DNA of 64,000 bases from Marinifilum sp. D714 (GCF_030851345.1 NZ_JALPNU010000002.1:361860-425859); one strand, 5' to 3'; shown: positions 27,649-37,424, counted from the stretch's first letter. The notes: generated by a model not told the origin, from the sequence alone. Translations and numbers: made by a program.

Positions 27649-28845
27649 ATGACCCAAGCTGAATCTTACGACATGATTGTGATCGGCGCTGGAATAAGTG
27701 GATTAAGCCTCGCAAATCATATTGCCCGATCGGGAAAAAAAGTACTAGTTGTTGATGCTGCCGATAAGGTAGGCGGATGTTTAAATACTTATTACAAAGA
27801 TGATTTCTGGGTGGAGATGGGAGCGCATACCTTTTATGCGACCTACACCAATCTAATCGATTTGATTCAGAAAAATGAGTTGGAACAGGACATTGTAGCT
27901 CGCGAGAAAGTTGGTATGAAAGTGTTTACCGATAAGCATGAGAAAATCATGTCGGGGGTAAATAAATTTGAGTTAATACGATCGGTTCCCAATTTGTTTT
28001 TCTCGAAACGAGATGGAAAAACCGTTAAGGAATACTTTGGAAAAATTGTAGGTCGAAAGAACTACAACAATGTTTTCACACGCATGTTTAGTGCGGTAAT
28101 TGTGCAGAATGCCGATAATTTTTCTGCAGAATATTTTCTAAAGCGACGCAAAACCAAAAGCAAGGAACATCCTAAGAGTTTTATTCTTAAAAAAGGGATG
28201 TCGAGCTTTATGGAAGCTCTTGCTGCGCATGAGAATATCAAGATTCAGCTCAATACAAAAATCAGTCAGATTACTAAAAATCAGGAAGGATTTGAGGTAA
28301 AGTCAGAAGCAGGCGATGTGTTTACTTCCAAAGATATGGCACTGGCAATTTCTCCTAAGTTTGCTTCGGAACTGTGCAAAGACTTGAATGCTGATTTATC
28401 TGATGTTTTAGCAGATTATCCGATTCAAAATATTGAGTCGAAAGCTGTTGTTTTGCCTAAAGAAAAGTTGAATTTCGATCCTGTAAGCTTTATTATTCCA
28501 CTGCAAGGACCTTGCTTTTCAATGGTTACGCGCGATGTAATGACTCATGACAATATGAGAGGATTTGCATTCCATTTTGAAGAAAATCATATTGGCAAAG
28601 AGGAGCAGGAAAAATTCATGGCTGAATTGCTTTGTCTTGATTCTTTGGATGCAGAAACTGTGGAGGCCAAGCACAAGTTACCACTGATCAAGATTGGCCA
28701 TACCGAAAGAATGGCAAAGATTAAGCTCTTGGCCGAAGAAACAGGAATTTACATTACCGGAAACTACTTTAACGGTCTTTCTTTAGAGGATTGTGTAGAA
28801 CGATCGAAGCAAGAATTTGAGCGTTACGTTGGGAATTATAAATGA
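27649..28845 (+). CDS. FAD-dependent oxidoreductase, protoporphyrinogen-oxidase-like
   Basis: A 398-residue flavoprotein. The dinucleotide-binding motif MIVIGAGISGLSLANHIA, then VLVVDAADKVGGCLNTYY, is at the N-terminus, and ETGIYITGNYFNGLSLEDCVE near the C-terminus matches the amine-oxidase/protoporphyrinogen-oxidase superfamily. I start it at 27649, where MTQAESYDMIVIG begins 20 bases after the helicase stop. The frame is open further upstream inside the helicase gene but without plausible protein. No other haem gene is adjacent, so the substrate is inferred only from the superfamily. Confidence 0.82.
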   Translation: MTQAESYDMIVIGAGISGLSLANHIARSGKKVLVVDAADKVGGCLNTYYKDDFWVEMGAHTFYATYTNLIDLIQKNELEQDIVAREKVGMKVFTDKHEKIMSGVNKFELIRSVPNLFFSKRDGKTVKEYFGKIVGRKNYNNVFTRMFSAVIVQNADNFSAEYFLKRRKTKSKEHPKSFILKKGMSSFMEALAAHENIKIQLNTKISQITKNQEGFEVKSEAGDVFTSKDMALAISPKFASELCKDLNADLSDVLADYPIQNIESKAVVLPKEKLNFDPVSFIIPLQGPCFSMVTRDVMTHDNMRGFAFHFEENHIGKEEQEKFMAELLCLDSLDAETVEAKHKLPLIKIGHTERMAKIKLLAEETGIYITGNYFNGLSLEDCVERSKQEFERYVGNYK

Positions 28846-28972
28846 TGAGGCTTGAGACTCTCATTTCAAGTGAGATTCTCAATAGTAATTAGAATCGAAG
28901 TCTTCCCAAAACCAATAGGAAAATATTGGTAATCCGAACTGAAGTCGGAATACCAAAATATCAGATTGAAGA

Positions 28973-31102
28973 ATGAAAAAATACATAGATCAAATATCGA
29001 AAAGCTTGCAATTGCAGGCTTTTCAGGTTGAAAATACCATGCAATTGCTTGGCGAGGGAGCCACATTGCCATTTATTGCTCGTTATCGTAAAGAGATGAC
29101 AGGCAGCTTGGACGAAGTTCAGATTGCCAATGTAAAGGAGGAATTGTCTCGATTAACAGAGCTTGACAAGAGAAGAGAAAGCATTATAGAGGCCATTGAC
29201 AAACAAGAAAAGCTGACTGACGAACTTCGGGCCAGAATTGAAGCTTGCACGGAACTGAATCAGTTGGAAGACTTGTATTTGCCGTACAAACAAAAGCGCA
29301 AAACAAGAGCAGTAAAGGCCAGAGAAAAAGGATTGGAACCTCTGGCTAAGATCCTGATGAAGCAGCTAGAACGCGATGTGGAATCCAGAGCAAGTCAGTT
29401 TGTAAACGATGAGGTTGCCGATGAGATGGAAGCATTGCAAGGAGCGCGTGATATTATTGCAGAATGGGTAAACGAGAATGAAATTTCTCGTAACTCAGTT
29501 CGTAGTATTTTCCAACGTCAGGCGGTTATTCGTTCAAAGGTAATTAAAGGAAAAGAGGAAGAAGGAGAAAAGTTCAAAGATTACTTTCAGTCGGAAGAGC
29601 CATTGAAAAGATGTGCGTCGCATCGAATGTTGGCATTGAGAAGAGGAGAGGCAGAAGGCGTATTACGCCTGGAAATAGCGCCCAACGAAGAAGATGTATT
29701 GGACAGATTGAACAGAATCTTTGTAAAAGGAAATAACGAAGCTTCCGATCATGTTGAGGTGGCAGTAAAGGATGCCTATAAAAGATTATTGAGCTCTTCG
29801 ATTGAAACAGAGTTTGCCAAAGCATCGAAGGAAGAGGCGGACAAAGAAGCCATTCGTGTATTTTCTGAAAATTTAAGACAGCTATTGTTGGCATCGCCGT
29901 TGGGACAGAAGCGTGTTTTGGCTATTGATCCAGGTTACAGAACAGGTTGTAAGGTAGTTTGTTTGGATGCTCAAGGTAATCTTTTGCACAACGAAACCAT
30001 TTATCCACATGCACCGCAAAATCAGGGAAAAATGGCAGCCAAAAAGCTGACCAATATGGTAGAAACCTACAATATACAAGCAATTGCGATAGGTAATGGA
30101 ACTGCAAGTCGAGAAACAGAAAGATTTGTAACCAACCTTCATTACGATAGAAAAGTTCAGGTTTTTGTAGTAAGTGAAGCAGGGGCATCAATCTATTCAG
30201 CTTCGAAAGTGGCTCGTGAAGAATTCCCACAGTATGATGTTACAGTTCGTGGAGCAGTATCCATTGGTAGACGCTTGATGGATCCTTTGGCAGAACTGGT
30301 AAAGATCGATGCCAAATCGATTGGGGTAGGCCAATACCAGCACGATGTAGATCAAAACTTATTAAAACAGAGTTTGGATCAGGTGGTGGAATCATGTGTG
30401 AACAAGGTAGGTGTGAATTTGAATACAGCCAGTAAACATTTGTTGACCTACGTATCTGGTTTGGGACCACAATTGGCTCAGAACATTGTGGATTATCGTG
30501 CTGAGAACGGAGCTTTTTCATCCCGCAAGGAGATTATGAAAGTGAAACGAATGGGAGCAAAGGCATTCGAACAATGTGCTGGTTTCCTACGAATTCCAAA
30601 TTCCGAAAATCCTTTGGACAATTCGGCGGTTCACCCGGAATCATATGGCATTGTAAAGCAAATGGCAAAGGATGCCAATTGTGCCGTTGCCGATTTGATT
30701 GCCGATCAAAATCTGCGCAAGCAAATCGATTTGAACAAATATGTGAGCAATGAAGTAGGTTTGCCAACATTGAAGGACATTATGGAAGAGCTTGAAAAGC
30801 CGGGACGCGATCCGCGAACTGCCATTAAAGTTTTTCAGTTTAAAGAGGGAATTTACAAAATAGACCAGCTTGAAGTTGGAATGGAAATGCCAGGTATTGT
30901 TACCAACATCACCAATTTTGGTGCCTTTGTTGATGTGGGTGTGAAGCAGGACGGTTTGGTACACATTTCGCAATTGGCCAATCGATTTGTATCCGATCCG
31001 GCCGATGTGGTTCAGCTTCATCAGCATGTAAATGTAAAGGTAATTGAGGTTGATGTGGCCAGAAAGCGCATTCAATTATCAATGAAAGATTGTGAGCAAT
31101 AG
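28973..31102 (+). CDS. tex: Tex-family transcription accessory / RNA-binding protein
   Basis: A 709-residue protein of the Tex/YhgF family. The visible parts are an N-terminal helical region (TLPFIARYRKEMTGSLDEVQ), the YqgF-like RNase H fold (RVLAIDPGYRTGCKVVCLD), a helix-hairpin-helix part (VNLNTASKHLLTYVSGLG) and a C-terminal S1 domain (GMEMPGIVTNITNFGAFVDVG). The 127 bases before it hold several short inverted repeats but no gene. Confidence 0.95.
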   Translation: MKKYIDQISKSLQLQAFQVENTMQLLGEGATLPFIARYRKEMTGSLDEVQIANVKEELSRLTELDKRRESIIEAIDKQEKLTDELRARIEACTELNQLEDLYLPYKQKRKTRAVKAREKGLEPLAKILMKQLERDVESRASQFVNDEVADEMEALQGARDIIAEWVNENEISRNSVRSIFQRQAVIRSKVIKGKEEEGEKFKDYFQSEEPLKRCASHRMLALRRGEAEGVLRLEIAPNEEDVLDRLNRIFVKGNNEASDHVEVAVKDAYKRLLSSSIETEFAKASKEEADKEAIRVFSENLRQLLLASPLGQKRVLAIDPGYRTGCKVVCLDAQGNLLHNETIYPHAPQNQGKMAAKKLTNMVETYNIQAIAIGNGTASRETERFVTNLHYDRKVQVFVVSEAGASIYSASKVAREEFPQYDVTVRGAVSIGRRLMDPLAELVKIDAKSIGVGQYQHDVDQNLLKQSLDQVVESCVNKVGVNLNTASKHLLTYVSGLGPQLAQNIVDYRAENGAFSSRKEIMKVKRMGAKAFEQCAGFLRIPNSENPLDNSAVHPESYGIVKQMAKDANCAVADLIADQNLRKQIDLNKYVSNEVGLPTLKDIMEELEKPGRDPRTAIKVFQFKEGIYKIDQLEVGMEMPGIVTNITNFGAFVDVGVKQDGLVHISQLANRFVSDPADVVQLHQHVNVKVIEVDVARKRIQLSMKDCEQ

Positions 31103-31156
31103 TTCTAGGGAGTAGAAAAGAGCTATTATATACTTGCTATCCACAACAGGTATGAG

Positions 31157-31330
31157 ATAATGGATGTTATAAGCTTGCTCCCCACGGGAGGAAGAAAATA
31201 ATGGTATGTTATAAGCTTGCTCCCCATGGGAGGAAGAAAATAATGGTACGTTATAAGCTTGCTCCGCATGGGAGGAAGAAAATAATGGTACGTTATAAGT
31301 TTGCTCCGCATGGGAGGGAGAAAATAATGG
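31157..31330. repeat. 42-bp tandem repeat, four copies
   Basis: AAGCTTGCTCC or its variant recurs at 31171, 31213, 31255 and 31297, exactly 42 bases apart. Each unit contains ATAATGG, TTATAAGCTTGCTCC, a small hairpin CTCCCCATGGGAGG and GAAGAAA. Because 42 is a multiple of three and the unit lacks stops in one frame per strand, both strands show spurious repetitive reading frames. It fills much of the gap between tex and the zinc-ribbon gene. Confidence 0.9.
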
Positions 31331-31382
31331 TATATTGTATTTTTGCTGTTTATGACGACATACTTTTTTGCTTTGTTTTAAC

Positions 31383-31390
31383 TATTTTTG
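31383..31390 (+). promoter_or_regulatory. Putative -7 element of the zinc-ribbon gene
   Basis: TATTTTTG, a full -7 match, 28 bases before the start codon. A TTTG lies upstream but only 12 or fewer bases away, so the -33 element is uncertain. Confidence 0.35.
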
Positions 31391-31417
31391 AAACCCGATA
31401 ACGAAAAATAAAAGACT

Positions 31418-31651
31418 ATGGATTTTAACGATCAGGATGTAATTATAGAATGCCCGACTTGTAAAAAGGAAATGATTGTAAAGATATTAGAGATCACCAA
31501 TCATCATACGGTAAGTTGTCCGGAGTGTGGAGCTAAGGTTGATTTATCGGCAAACGATCCATCGGCAAAATTGGGAATTCCTAAAAACTATAAGCCTTTT
31601 GAAGGTTTGGATGAATACCTGAAAGAAGTAGAAGCGAAAAGAAATAAGTAG
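31418..31651 (+). CDS. Small zinc-ribbon protein
   Basis: A 77-residue protein with two CxxC knuckles, ECPTCKKEM and SCPECGAKV, spaced as in zinc ribbons. The C-terminal half (GIPKNYKPFEGLDEYLKEVE) is charged. I do not recognise the family beyond the zinc ribbon. It is a single-gene unit with a terminator overlapping its stop codon. Confidence 0.75.
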   Translation: MDFNDQDVIIECPTCKKEMIVKILEITNHHTVSCPECGAKVDLSANDPSAKLGIPKNYKPFEGLDEYLKEVEAKRNK

Positions 31652-31678
31652 AGACGCAAAACATTGCGTCTCTTTTTT
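31651..31678 (+). terminator. Rho-independent terminator of the zinc-ribbon gene
   Basis: GAGACGCAA and TTGCGTCTC (9-bp stem, 4-nt loop), then six T. The stem begins at the last base of the stop codon. Confidence 0.92.
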
Positions 31679-31695
31679 ATTGATATATTTTTTTA

Positions 31696-32421
31696 CTATC
31701 GTCTGTTAACATCTCCACCGCTGGAGCTGCTCACATTTACTTTTGTTGGTTCGCCATAGTAATTTACATCGCCACCAGAACTTGCTGATGCTTCGATGGA
31801 TTCACTTGCATAAACCGTAACATCACCACCGCTTGAAGCTTTTGCTCTACAAACTTTAGCTTTTAAATCAGCTGCTCTTAAATCGCTACCGCTGCTTGCT
31901 TTTCCATAAAAAGAATTTGCAGTACCCGAAAGGTTAGCATCAGCACCAGAGCTTACAGAACAGGTAAGATCATCTGCCTGAAGTTCAAGGTCTGCATCAG
32001 CACCAGAGCTCACTGAAATGTCAAGGTTTTCGAACTTAAGCAAGTGGCTCGATTCAAGATCGGAACCGCTCGAAACGCTAATTTCATTCACATTCACAAA
32101 GGTCACATAAACATTAAGTTTCTTGGCTCTGCGAATAGGATCTTCAGTTTTAATAACCAGCTTGTCACCTTTTATACGGGTAACAATCAAATCAAGAAGG
32201 TTTTCATCTGCCTCAACAGTTACCGATTCTTTATCACCCTGTCTTAGGTAAACATCAATGCCACTACCAGACGAAATTGCAGAAAAAGAACCAATTTCTC
32301 TATCCTGTTTTTTTACATTTCCATTGCCTTTTTCTCCCCAGAATTGTGCGTTTACGGTCGACGAAAATACCATAGTTAACGCAATTAGTGTAAGGGACAT
32401 TTTTTTCAATAATTTTTTCAT
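31696..32421 (-). CDS. DUF2807 (head GIN domain) secreted protein
   Basis: A 241-residue protein with a signal peptide (to about residue 26, SSTVNAQ). A right-handed beta-helix-like domain rich in SSGSD, SSGAD and SSGGD turns follows, the hallmark of DUF2807. The opening VKKQDREIGSFSAISSGSGIDVYLRQGD is the typical family entry. Family members are called putative auto-transporter adhesins, but the function is not established; it may be a periplasmic or surface protein. Confidence 0.9.
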   Translation of the reverse strand: MKKLLKKMSLTLIALTMVFSSTVNAQFWGEKGNGNVKKQDREIGSFSAISSGSGIDVYLRQGDKESVTVEADENLLDLIVTRIKGDKLVIKTEDPIRRAKKLNVYVTFVNVNEISVSSGSDLESSHLLKFENLDISVSSGADADLELQADDLTCSVSSGADANLSGTANSFYGKASSGSDLRAADLKAKVCRAKASSGGDVTVYASESIEASASSGGDVNYYGEPTKVNVSSSSGGDVNRR

Positions 32422-32604
32422 GCGTATAAGATTTTAATGAAATAGTTTATTCCAGGTTTCTAATCATATTATATGACGCCAAGTGTTGGCTTCAAGTTAC
32501 AGGTGAATTGAATAAAATGGTTTGTTTATGAAGCTTCGGCCTATAAATGATCTGATGTAAAGACGATAAGCTTAAGTTTATAGTTGCATGAAAATTTTTT
32601 TGAA

Positions 32605-33423
32605 TTAAAATAAATTCAGGAATGGCTGTGCTAATAATTTTCTCACACGGCTTTTCAGTGATTTCTTGTCTATCCTTTGGGAGATTCTTTTTCCTGGCAC
32701 TTTTGTATGATTTCCAAGTATGATAACAGCTGGTGAAGCAGGTAGATCTGATGGATCAAGTTTACTAAAAAACTTGGTGTTTCCACTTAAAATATCACTA
32801 TCTGCATAACTTACCTTGGAAATCACATTGATGTTGGTTTCTTTCGAAAGCTTTTGGTTGAGCTCATACGCCATCTCGCTTAAGCGTTCCAATCCCATAT
32901 AAATAACAACCGTATCGTTATTTTCTATTTCCCTGATAATACCATCTAAAGCGCTTTTCTCTCCTCCAACTTTAATGGCCGAATGAAAGTGAATGCCTGA
33001 TGATTTTCCTCTTTCAGTTAATGGAACCCAAAATTCATTTGCGGCAGCCATGCCAGCACTAATTCCTGGTATCAATTCAAACTCTAAATCCGATTCCAAT
33101 AAAAACCTGATTTCTTCCACGCCTCGGCCATAAACCATCGGATCGCCTGACTTTAGTCTTACAACTTGATAACCCAAGCTGTAATACATGATCATTTGAT
33201 TGTGGATGTTTTGTTGCCTTTCCATAGGATTTATCCCATCACCCGAACGTTTCCCTACCTCTATAACAATCGTTTTTTCAGGAAACAGACTGCGAACATC
33301 ATCCGTAATTAGAGCATCGGTAAGGATTACATCTGCCGATTCCAAAGCTCTTAAAGCTCTTATGGTAAGAAGATCGGAGGCGCCGGGTCCGGCACCTACA
33401 ATCCATATTTTTCCTTGACTCAT
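32605..33423 (-). CDS. cobA: Uroporphyrinogen-III C-methyltransferase
   Basis: Methylates uroporphyrinogen III twice to precorrin-2, the precursor of siroheme. A 272-residue protein with the motifs IWIVGAGPGASDLLTIRAL, VRLKSGDPMVYGRG and ELIPGISAGMAAA. A basic C-terminal extension (about residues 245-272) is unusual. It is the last gene of the sulfite reductase operon, 10 bases after cysI, which indicates that its product feeds siroheme to CysI rather than cobalamin synthesis. Confidence 0.94.
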   Translation of the reverse strand: MSQGKIWIVGAGPGASDLLTIRALRALESADVILTDALITDDVRSLFPEKTIVIEVGKRSGDGINPMERQQNIHNQMIMYYSLGYQVVRLKSGDPMVYGRGVEEIRFLLESDLEFELIPGISAGMAAANEFWVPLTERGKSSGIHFHSAIKVGGEKSALDGIIREIENNDTVVIYMGLERLSEMAYELNQKLSKETNINVISKVSYADSDILSGNTKFFSKLDPSDLPASPAVIILGNHTKVPGKRISQRIDKKSLKSRVRKLLAQPFLNLF

Positions 33424-33433
33424 TGCATAAAGT

Positions 33434-35140
33434 TTAGTGTTTAAAATCTTTAGGATTTACGATTTCCTTTACGTATTGCTTTCGGATAACAAAATCCCCA
33501 AAAGGTTCTCCTTCCGTTCTGTTTTGAGAATAATCTTGCAGTATGGGGCGAAGCTCTTGAAGAATTTCCTCTTCGTTTACATTTTCGTGATACAGATTAT
33601 TTAGTCTTGTTCCGTTAAAGTTTCCTCCCAGGTAAAGATTATACCTGCCCGGACCTTTTCCAATAAATCCTATTTCTGCTACATAGGGTCTTCCACAGCC
33701 ATTGGCACAACCAGTCATTCGAATCACAATTTCATCTTTAAATAAGCCAAAATCGCTTAAGCTACTCTCAATTTTATCGATTAAACCCGGCAAATACCTT
33801 TCGGCCTCGGCAAAAGCCAAACTACATGTGTTCAAAGCCACACAGGCAATGGAGTTCGATCTTGTTCCCGATATTGTACTCGGAAGTGAATCGTACTTCT
33901 TCAGGATGTCATTGATCTTGTTCTTGTCTTCGCTCTTAATTTTTCCAAGAATCAGGTTCTGATTCCCTGAAAGACGAAAATCTGAAATATTCAACTCAGC
34001 AATTTCCCGCAAAGCAGTTTTTGTCTTTACGCTTTCAACATCTTTTACTCTACCACCTTCAATAAATAATCCAAGATACCAGTCGCCATTCACACTTTGA
34101 TGCCATCCAAACTTATCGCCATTTCTGATTAAGGCATACTCTCGTGCAGCTTCCAGTTTGTAAGCTAACTTTTCGTGCAGCAGTTCCTTAAATTTATCTA
34201 TGCCCAATCGGTCGATGGTATATTTTAAACGTGCATTTTTTCTGATCTTTCTATTTCCTTGTTCTTTTTGAACCAGCACAATTTTTTCGGCTACATCTAC
34301 CGTATTTTCCGCTTTTACAAAGCCCAATATAGTTCCCAGTCGGGGATAGGTTTCAGCATCGCCAAAAGTAGTTCCCATTCCACCTCCTGCAACAACATTA
34401 AACCCTTCCAGCACACCATTGTTTTCTATGGCTATAAAGCCGATGTCCTGTGTAAATACATCCGTATCGTTAAAAGGAGGAATGGTAAACCCAATCTTGA
34501 ATTTACGTGGCAAATAAACCGGGCCATACAAAGGTTCAACTTCTCCCTGCGATCCTTCGGCTACCTTTTTCTGATCCAACCAAATTTCGTAATAGGCAGG
34601 CGTACGCGGTGTAAGATGATCGCTTACTTTGTTTGCATAATCCTGAACCTGATCGAACACATTGGAACCATAGGGATGAGGACTGGCCATTACATTTCGG
34701 TTTACATCACCACAGGCTGCAATGGTATCCAATAGTGCCTTGTTTATGGATTGAATACTTGGTTTCAGATTTCCCTTTAAAACACCATGAAACTGAAAGG
34801 CTTGTCGGGTAGTTAGTTTTAGTGTGCCGTTGGCGTATTCATCTGCAATTTGATCCATTTGCAACCACTGATCGGCATTCACCAATCCACCTGGCACCCT
34901 TACTCTGATAAGGAAAGAGTAGTCAGGTTCCAGTTTGGTCTTTTTTCTTTCCCTTTCGGTATCTCTGTCGAATTGCTGGTAAATGCCATGAAACTTCGAT
35001 ACTTGTCGATCGTCTACTGCAATTGATCCTGTTATGGGATCGGCAAGACTTTCAGCCAATGTTCCTCGCAAATAATTGCTATTGGTTTTAATTTTTTCAA
35101 CTTCGGACAATTCAGCCCAATTTATATTTTGATCTGACAT
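33434..35140 (-). CDS. cysI: Assimilatory sulfite reductase, hemoprotein subunit
   Basis: Reduces sulfite to sulfide with siroheme and a [4Fe-4S] cluster. The cluster ligands are visible in CVALNTCSLA and TGCANGCGRPYVAEIG, and the substrate-side repeat in RVRVPGGLVNADQWLQMDQI. I choose the ATG at 35140 (MSDQNINWAELSEVEK, 568 residues), which resembles CysI N-termini. The in-frame ATG at 35170 would add a basic stretch overlapping the cysJ stop. It lies 16 bases after cysJ. Confidence 0.93.
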   Translation of the reverse strand: MSDQNINWAELSEVEKIKTNSNYLRGTLAESLADPITGSIAVDDRQVSKFHGIYQQFDRDTERERKKTKLEPDYSFLIRVRVPGGLVNADQWLQMDQIADEYANGTLKLTTRQAFQFHGVLKGNLKPSIQSINKALLDTIAACGDVNRNVMASPHPYGSNVFDQVQDYANKVSDHLTPRTPAYYEIWLDQKKVAEGSQGEVEPLYGPVYLPRKFKIGFTIPPFNDTDVFTQDIGFIAIENNGVLEGFNVVAGGGMGTTFGDAETYPRLGTILGFVKAENTVDVAEKIVLVQKEQGNRKIRKNARLKYTIDRLGIDKFKELLHEKLAYKLEAAREYALIRNGDKFGWHQSVNGDWYLGLFIEGGRVKDVESVKTKTALREIAELNISDFRLSGNQNLILGKIKSEDKNKINDILKKYDSLPSTISGTRSNSIACVALNTCSLAFAEAERYLPGLIDKIESSLSDFGLFKDEIVIRMTGCANGCGRPYVAEIGFIGKGPGRYNLYLGGNFNGTRLNNLYHENVNEEEILQELRPILQDYSQNRTEGEPFGDFVIRKQYVKEIVNPKDFKH

Positions 35141-35156
35141 GATTTTGCTTTTTTTT

Positions 35157-36932
35157 CTAGTAAACATCAAGAAGTAAACGTCTCTCTTTCTTTAATTTTT
35201 TCAGATATTCATCTGCTTTTTCTGCTGTTATTCCACCTTCGCTGGTAATGATTTCTTTTAAAGTTTCCTGCACATCTTTTGCCATGTAGTTCTTATCACC
35301 ACAGATGTAAAAGTGAGCGCCGTTTTCTAACCATTTAAACACCTCAGATGCTTTCTGTTTGAGTTTATGCTGTACATACTCTTTCTCATTCTGATCGCGA
35401 GAAAAGGCAACATCCAATTTGTTTAGAATTCCCTTTTGCAAATATTTTTGCCACTCTACCTGGTACAAAAAATCTTCTTTGAAACGCTGGTTTCCGAAAA
35501 ATAGCCAACTGTTCGTTTGCTTGTTGTTCTGCTCAATTTCCTGTAGGAAACTTCGGTATGGAGCCACTCCAGTACCTACTCCAACCATAATCAAAGGCTT
35601 ATCTGTTTCTTTTGGCAATCGGAAAGATTCATTCTTCTCTATAAAAATTGGGATGTGATCGCCGACATTTATTTGATCTGAAATGTAAGTGGAACATGCG
35701 CCATTTCGATCTCTTTTCTTGTGCTTGTACCTAAGAGAAGCAACTGTGATATGAACCTCTTCGGGATTTTGAGTAGGACCAGAAGAGATAGAGTAGAGGC
35801 GAGCATACAAAACTCTTAGAATTCCAATAAACTCATCCGCTTGAATTTCTCCAGGGAAATCTTCCAATAAGTCGATCGCATCTGCTCCATAAAGATATTG
35901 ATCCAGAGCCTCTTCATTTTCCAGCAAAGTAGCGAGCTCTTTGTTTTTTACGATCTCGTTGTACTTCTCCAAAACCTCGCGATTTAAAACTGTTATTTCA
36001 AGCTTGTGCTGCAATGCTCTAAATAAACTTACATCCTTACCTCCAACTTGAACCATTCGTTCAGGATCATCGGCAAAATGATTGATGATCAAATCGACCA
36101 AATCAACCGGATTGCTAGGTAGAACTCCAATACTGTCACCAGCTTGGTATTCTATATCTGAATCTTCCAGCGATATTTCAACATGGTAAATCTCTTTCTC
36201 CGATTGTTCCGTTGTAATTCTAACTTTATCAAGAACTTCAGCATAGAACGGATTGGTTCGATTGAATTTCTTCTTTTTTGCAGGAGAATTTTCGACAGAA
36301 ACAGTTGGATTTGATGCTGGCTGAAATTTATGTAGCTCACCCGCAACGGAATCAATCCAACTGTTGGCTATTTCTTCATATGCAACATCTGCTTTCTGAA
36401 TTGGTACGATTTCTTCTGCACCTAACTTTTTGAATGCTTCACTAAAGTCCACACCAGTTTGGCAAAATTTCTTGTAGGATTTGTCGCCTAAAGCCAGCAC
36501 CGAGTATTTTGTTCCTTCCAGCTTTGGAGCTCTGTTGCCTAACACATACTCATGAAATTCTTCTGCCTGAATAGGAGGCTCACCTTCACCATGGGTACTT
36601 ACAATCAGAAACAGGTACTGTTCTTTCTTCAAATCATTTTTCTTGTATTCATCTAAAGATTTAAGCGAAGGTGAAAAGCCCAACGAACTTACTCTATCGT
36701 ATAAGTCCAGAGCAATATCTTTGCTGTGTCCGGTGTGAGTACCATACAGAATGGTAATTTTTTCTGATGATTTTGTGAGTGCCGTTTCAGGAGTGTTTGC
36801 ACTGCTTGTGTCACCGTTAATCAGTCCAGAGATGTAACCGTTCAACCAAACCAACTGTTCTTTGTTTAGTTCTTTTACCAGCTCATTAATTTTGGTAAGC
36901 TGTTCGTTATTTATTTGATATTGATTTATCAT
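35157..36932 (-). CDS. cysJ: Sulfite reductase flavoprotein subunit
   Basis: Passes electrons from NADPH through FAD and FMN to CysI. The 591-residue protein has a flavodoxin domain (ITILYGTHTGHSKDIALDLYDR), FAD-binding RLYSISSGP, NADPH-binding VGVGTGVAPYRSFLQEIE and FYICGDKNYMAKDVQ, and the terminal aromatic residue (LLLDVY) that stacks on FAD in this family. It lies 3 bases after the precorrin-2 dehydrogenase gene. Confidence 0.95.
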   Translation of the reverse strand: MINQYQINNEQLTKINELVKELNKEQLVWLNGYISGLINGDTSSANTPETALTKSSEKITILYGTHTGHSKDIALDLYDRVSSLGFSPSLKSLDEYKKNDLKKEQYLFLIVSTHGEGEPPIQAEEFHEYVLGNRAPKLEGTKYSVLALGDKSYKKFCQTGVDFSEAFKKLGAEEIVPIQKADVAYEEIANSWIDSVAGELHKFQPASNPTVSVENSPAKKKKFNRTNPFYAEVLDKVRITTEQSEKEIYHVEISLEDSDIEYQAGDSIGVLPSNPVDLVDLIINHFADDPERMVQVGGKDVSLFRALQHKLEITVLNREVLEKYNEIVKNKELATLLENEEALDQYLYGADAIDLLEDFPGEIQADEFIGILRVLYARLYSISSGPTQNPEEVHITVASLRYKHKKRDRNGACSTYISDQINVGDHIPIFIEKNESFRLPKETDKPLIMVGVGTGVAPYRSFLQEIEQNNKQTNSWLFFGNQRFKEDFLYQVEWQKYLQKGILNKLDVAFSRDQNEKEYVQHKLKQKASEVFKWLENGAHFYICGDKNYMAKDVQETLKEIITSEGGITAEKADEYLKKLKKERRLLLDVY

Positions 36933-36935
36933 GAT

Positions 36936-37412
36936 TTAGTTTGCAATTAAGAGTTTTTGAAGTCTGTAGTTTTCGAAGTAATCTTTTAGCTGATTTCTAA
37001 TTTTGATGGATTTAAATACATCTTCACCATTAGAACTTACAGCAATACTGATATTGTCTTGTTTATAGATTGCAGGTGATACAAATTCACAAAAATCAGG
37101 TTGATCGTGAACATTCAGTAGCACATTGGCTTCTCTACAATCGCGAATTAACTGTCGCACAAAAGCAGGATCCTCAACACAACTATAAATCAAGTAGTAG
37201 TTTTTTAGCACATTCTTATCGTACTGTTGTTCGTGATACTTGATTCCTGTATTCTTAATCCAGCTAATGACATTGGGAGCCAGAACTTCTACCAAATCAG
37301 TACTTCGCTGTAAAATCTTTAATTTCTTATAGGCGTCTTCGCCACCACCAATTATTAGTATTTTTTTGTTAGTAATATCTATTGCTATGGGTAAAAATTG
37401 TTTCTTCGACAT
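36936..37412 (-). CDS. Precorrin-2 dehydrogenase (siroheme synthase N-domain type)
   Basis: A 158-residue NAD-binding protein equivalent to the dehydrogenase part of CysG or to MET8/SirC. It begins FLPIAIDITNKKILIIGGGEDAYKK, with the Rossmann glycine loop, and contains NVLLNVHDQPDFCEFVSPAIY and ISIAVSSNGEDVFKSIKIRN, the conserved siroheme-synthase N-domain blocks. It oxidises precorrin-2 to sirohydrochlorin. Whether it also inserts iron is not clear from the sequence. It is flanked by DUF2061 (12 bases) and cysJ. Confidence 0.92.
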   Translation of the reverse strand: MSKKQFLPIAIDITNKKILIIGGGEDAYKKLKILQRSTDLVEVLAPNVISWIKNTGIKYHEQQYDKNVLKNYYLIYSCVEDPAFVRQLIRDCREANVLLNVHDQPDFCEFVSPAIYKQDNISIAVSSNGEDVFKSIKIRNQLKDYFENYRLQKLLIAN

Positions 37413-37424
37413 GATACTTTGGTT

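Noticed and set aside
31126..31401. Open frames on both strands across the 42-bp repeats
   Set aside because: They exist because 42 is a multiple of three and the unit lacks stops in those frames. The products are pure repeats without a family.
32605..33423. cobA as part of cobalamin synthesis together with the adenosyltransferase at 12658
   Set aside because: cobA is in an operon with precorrin-2 dehydrogenase and sulfite reductase 20 kb away, so siroheme is the more likely product.
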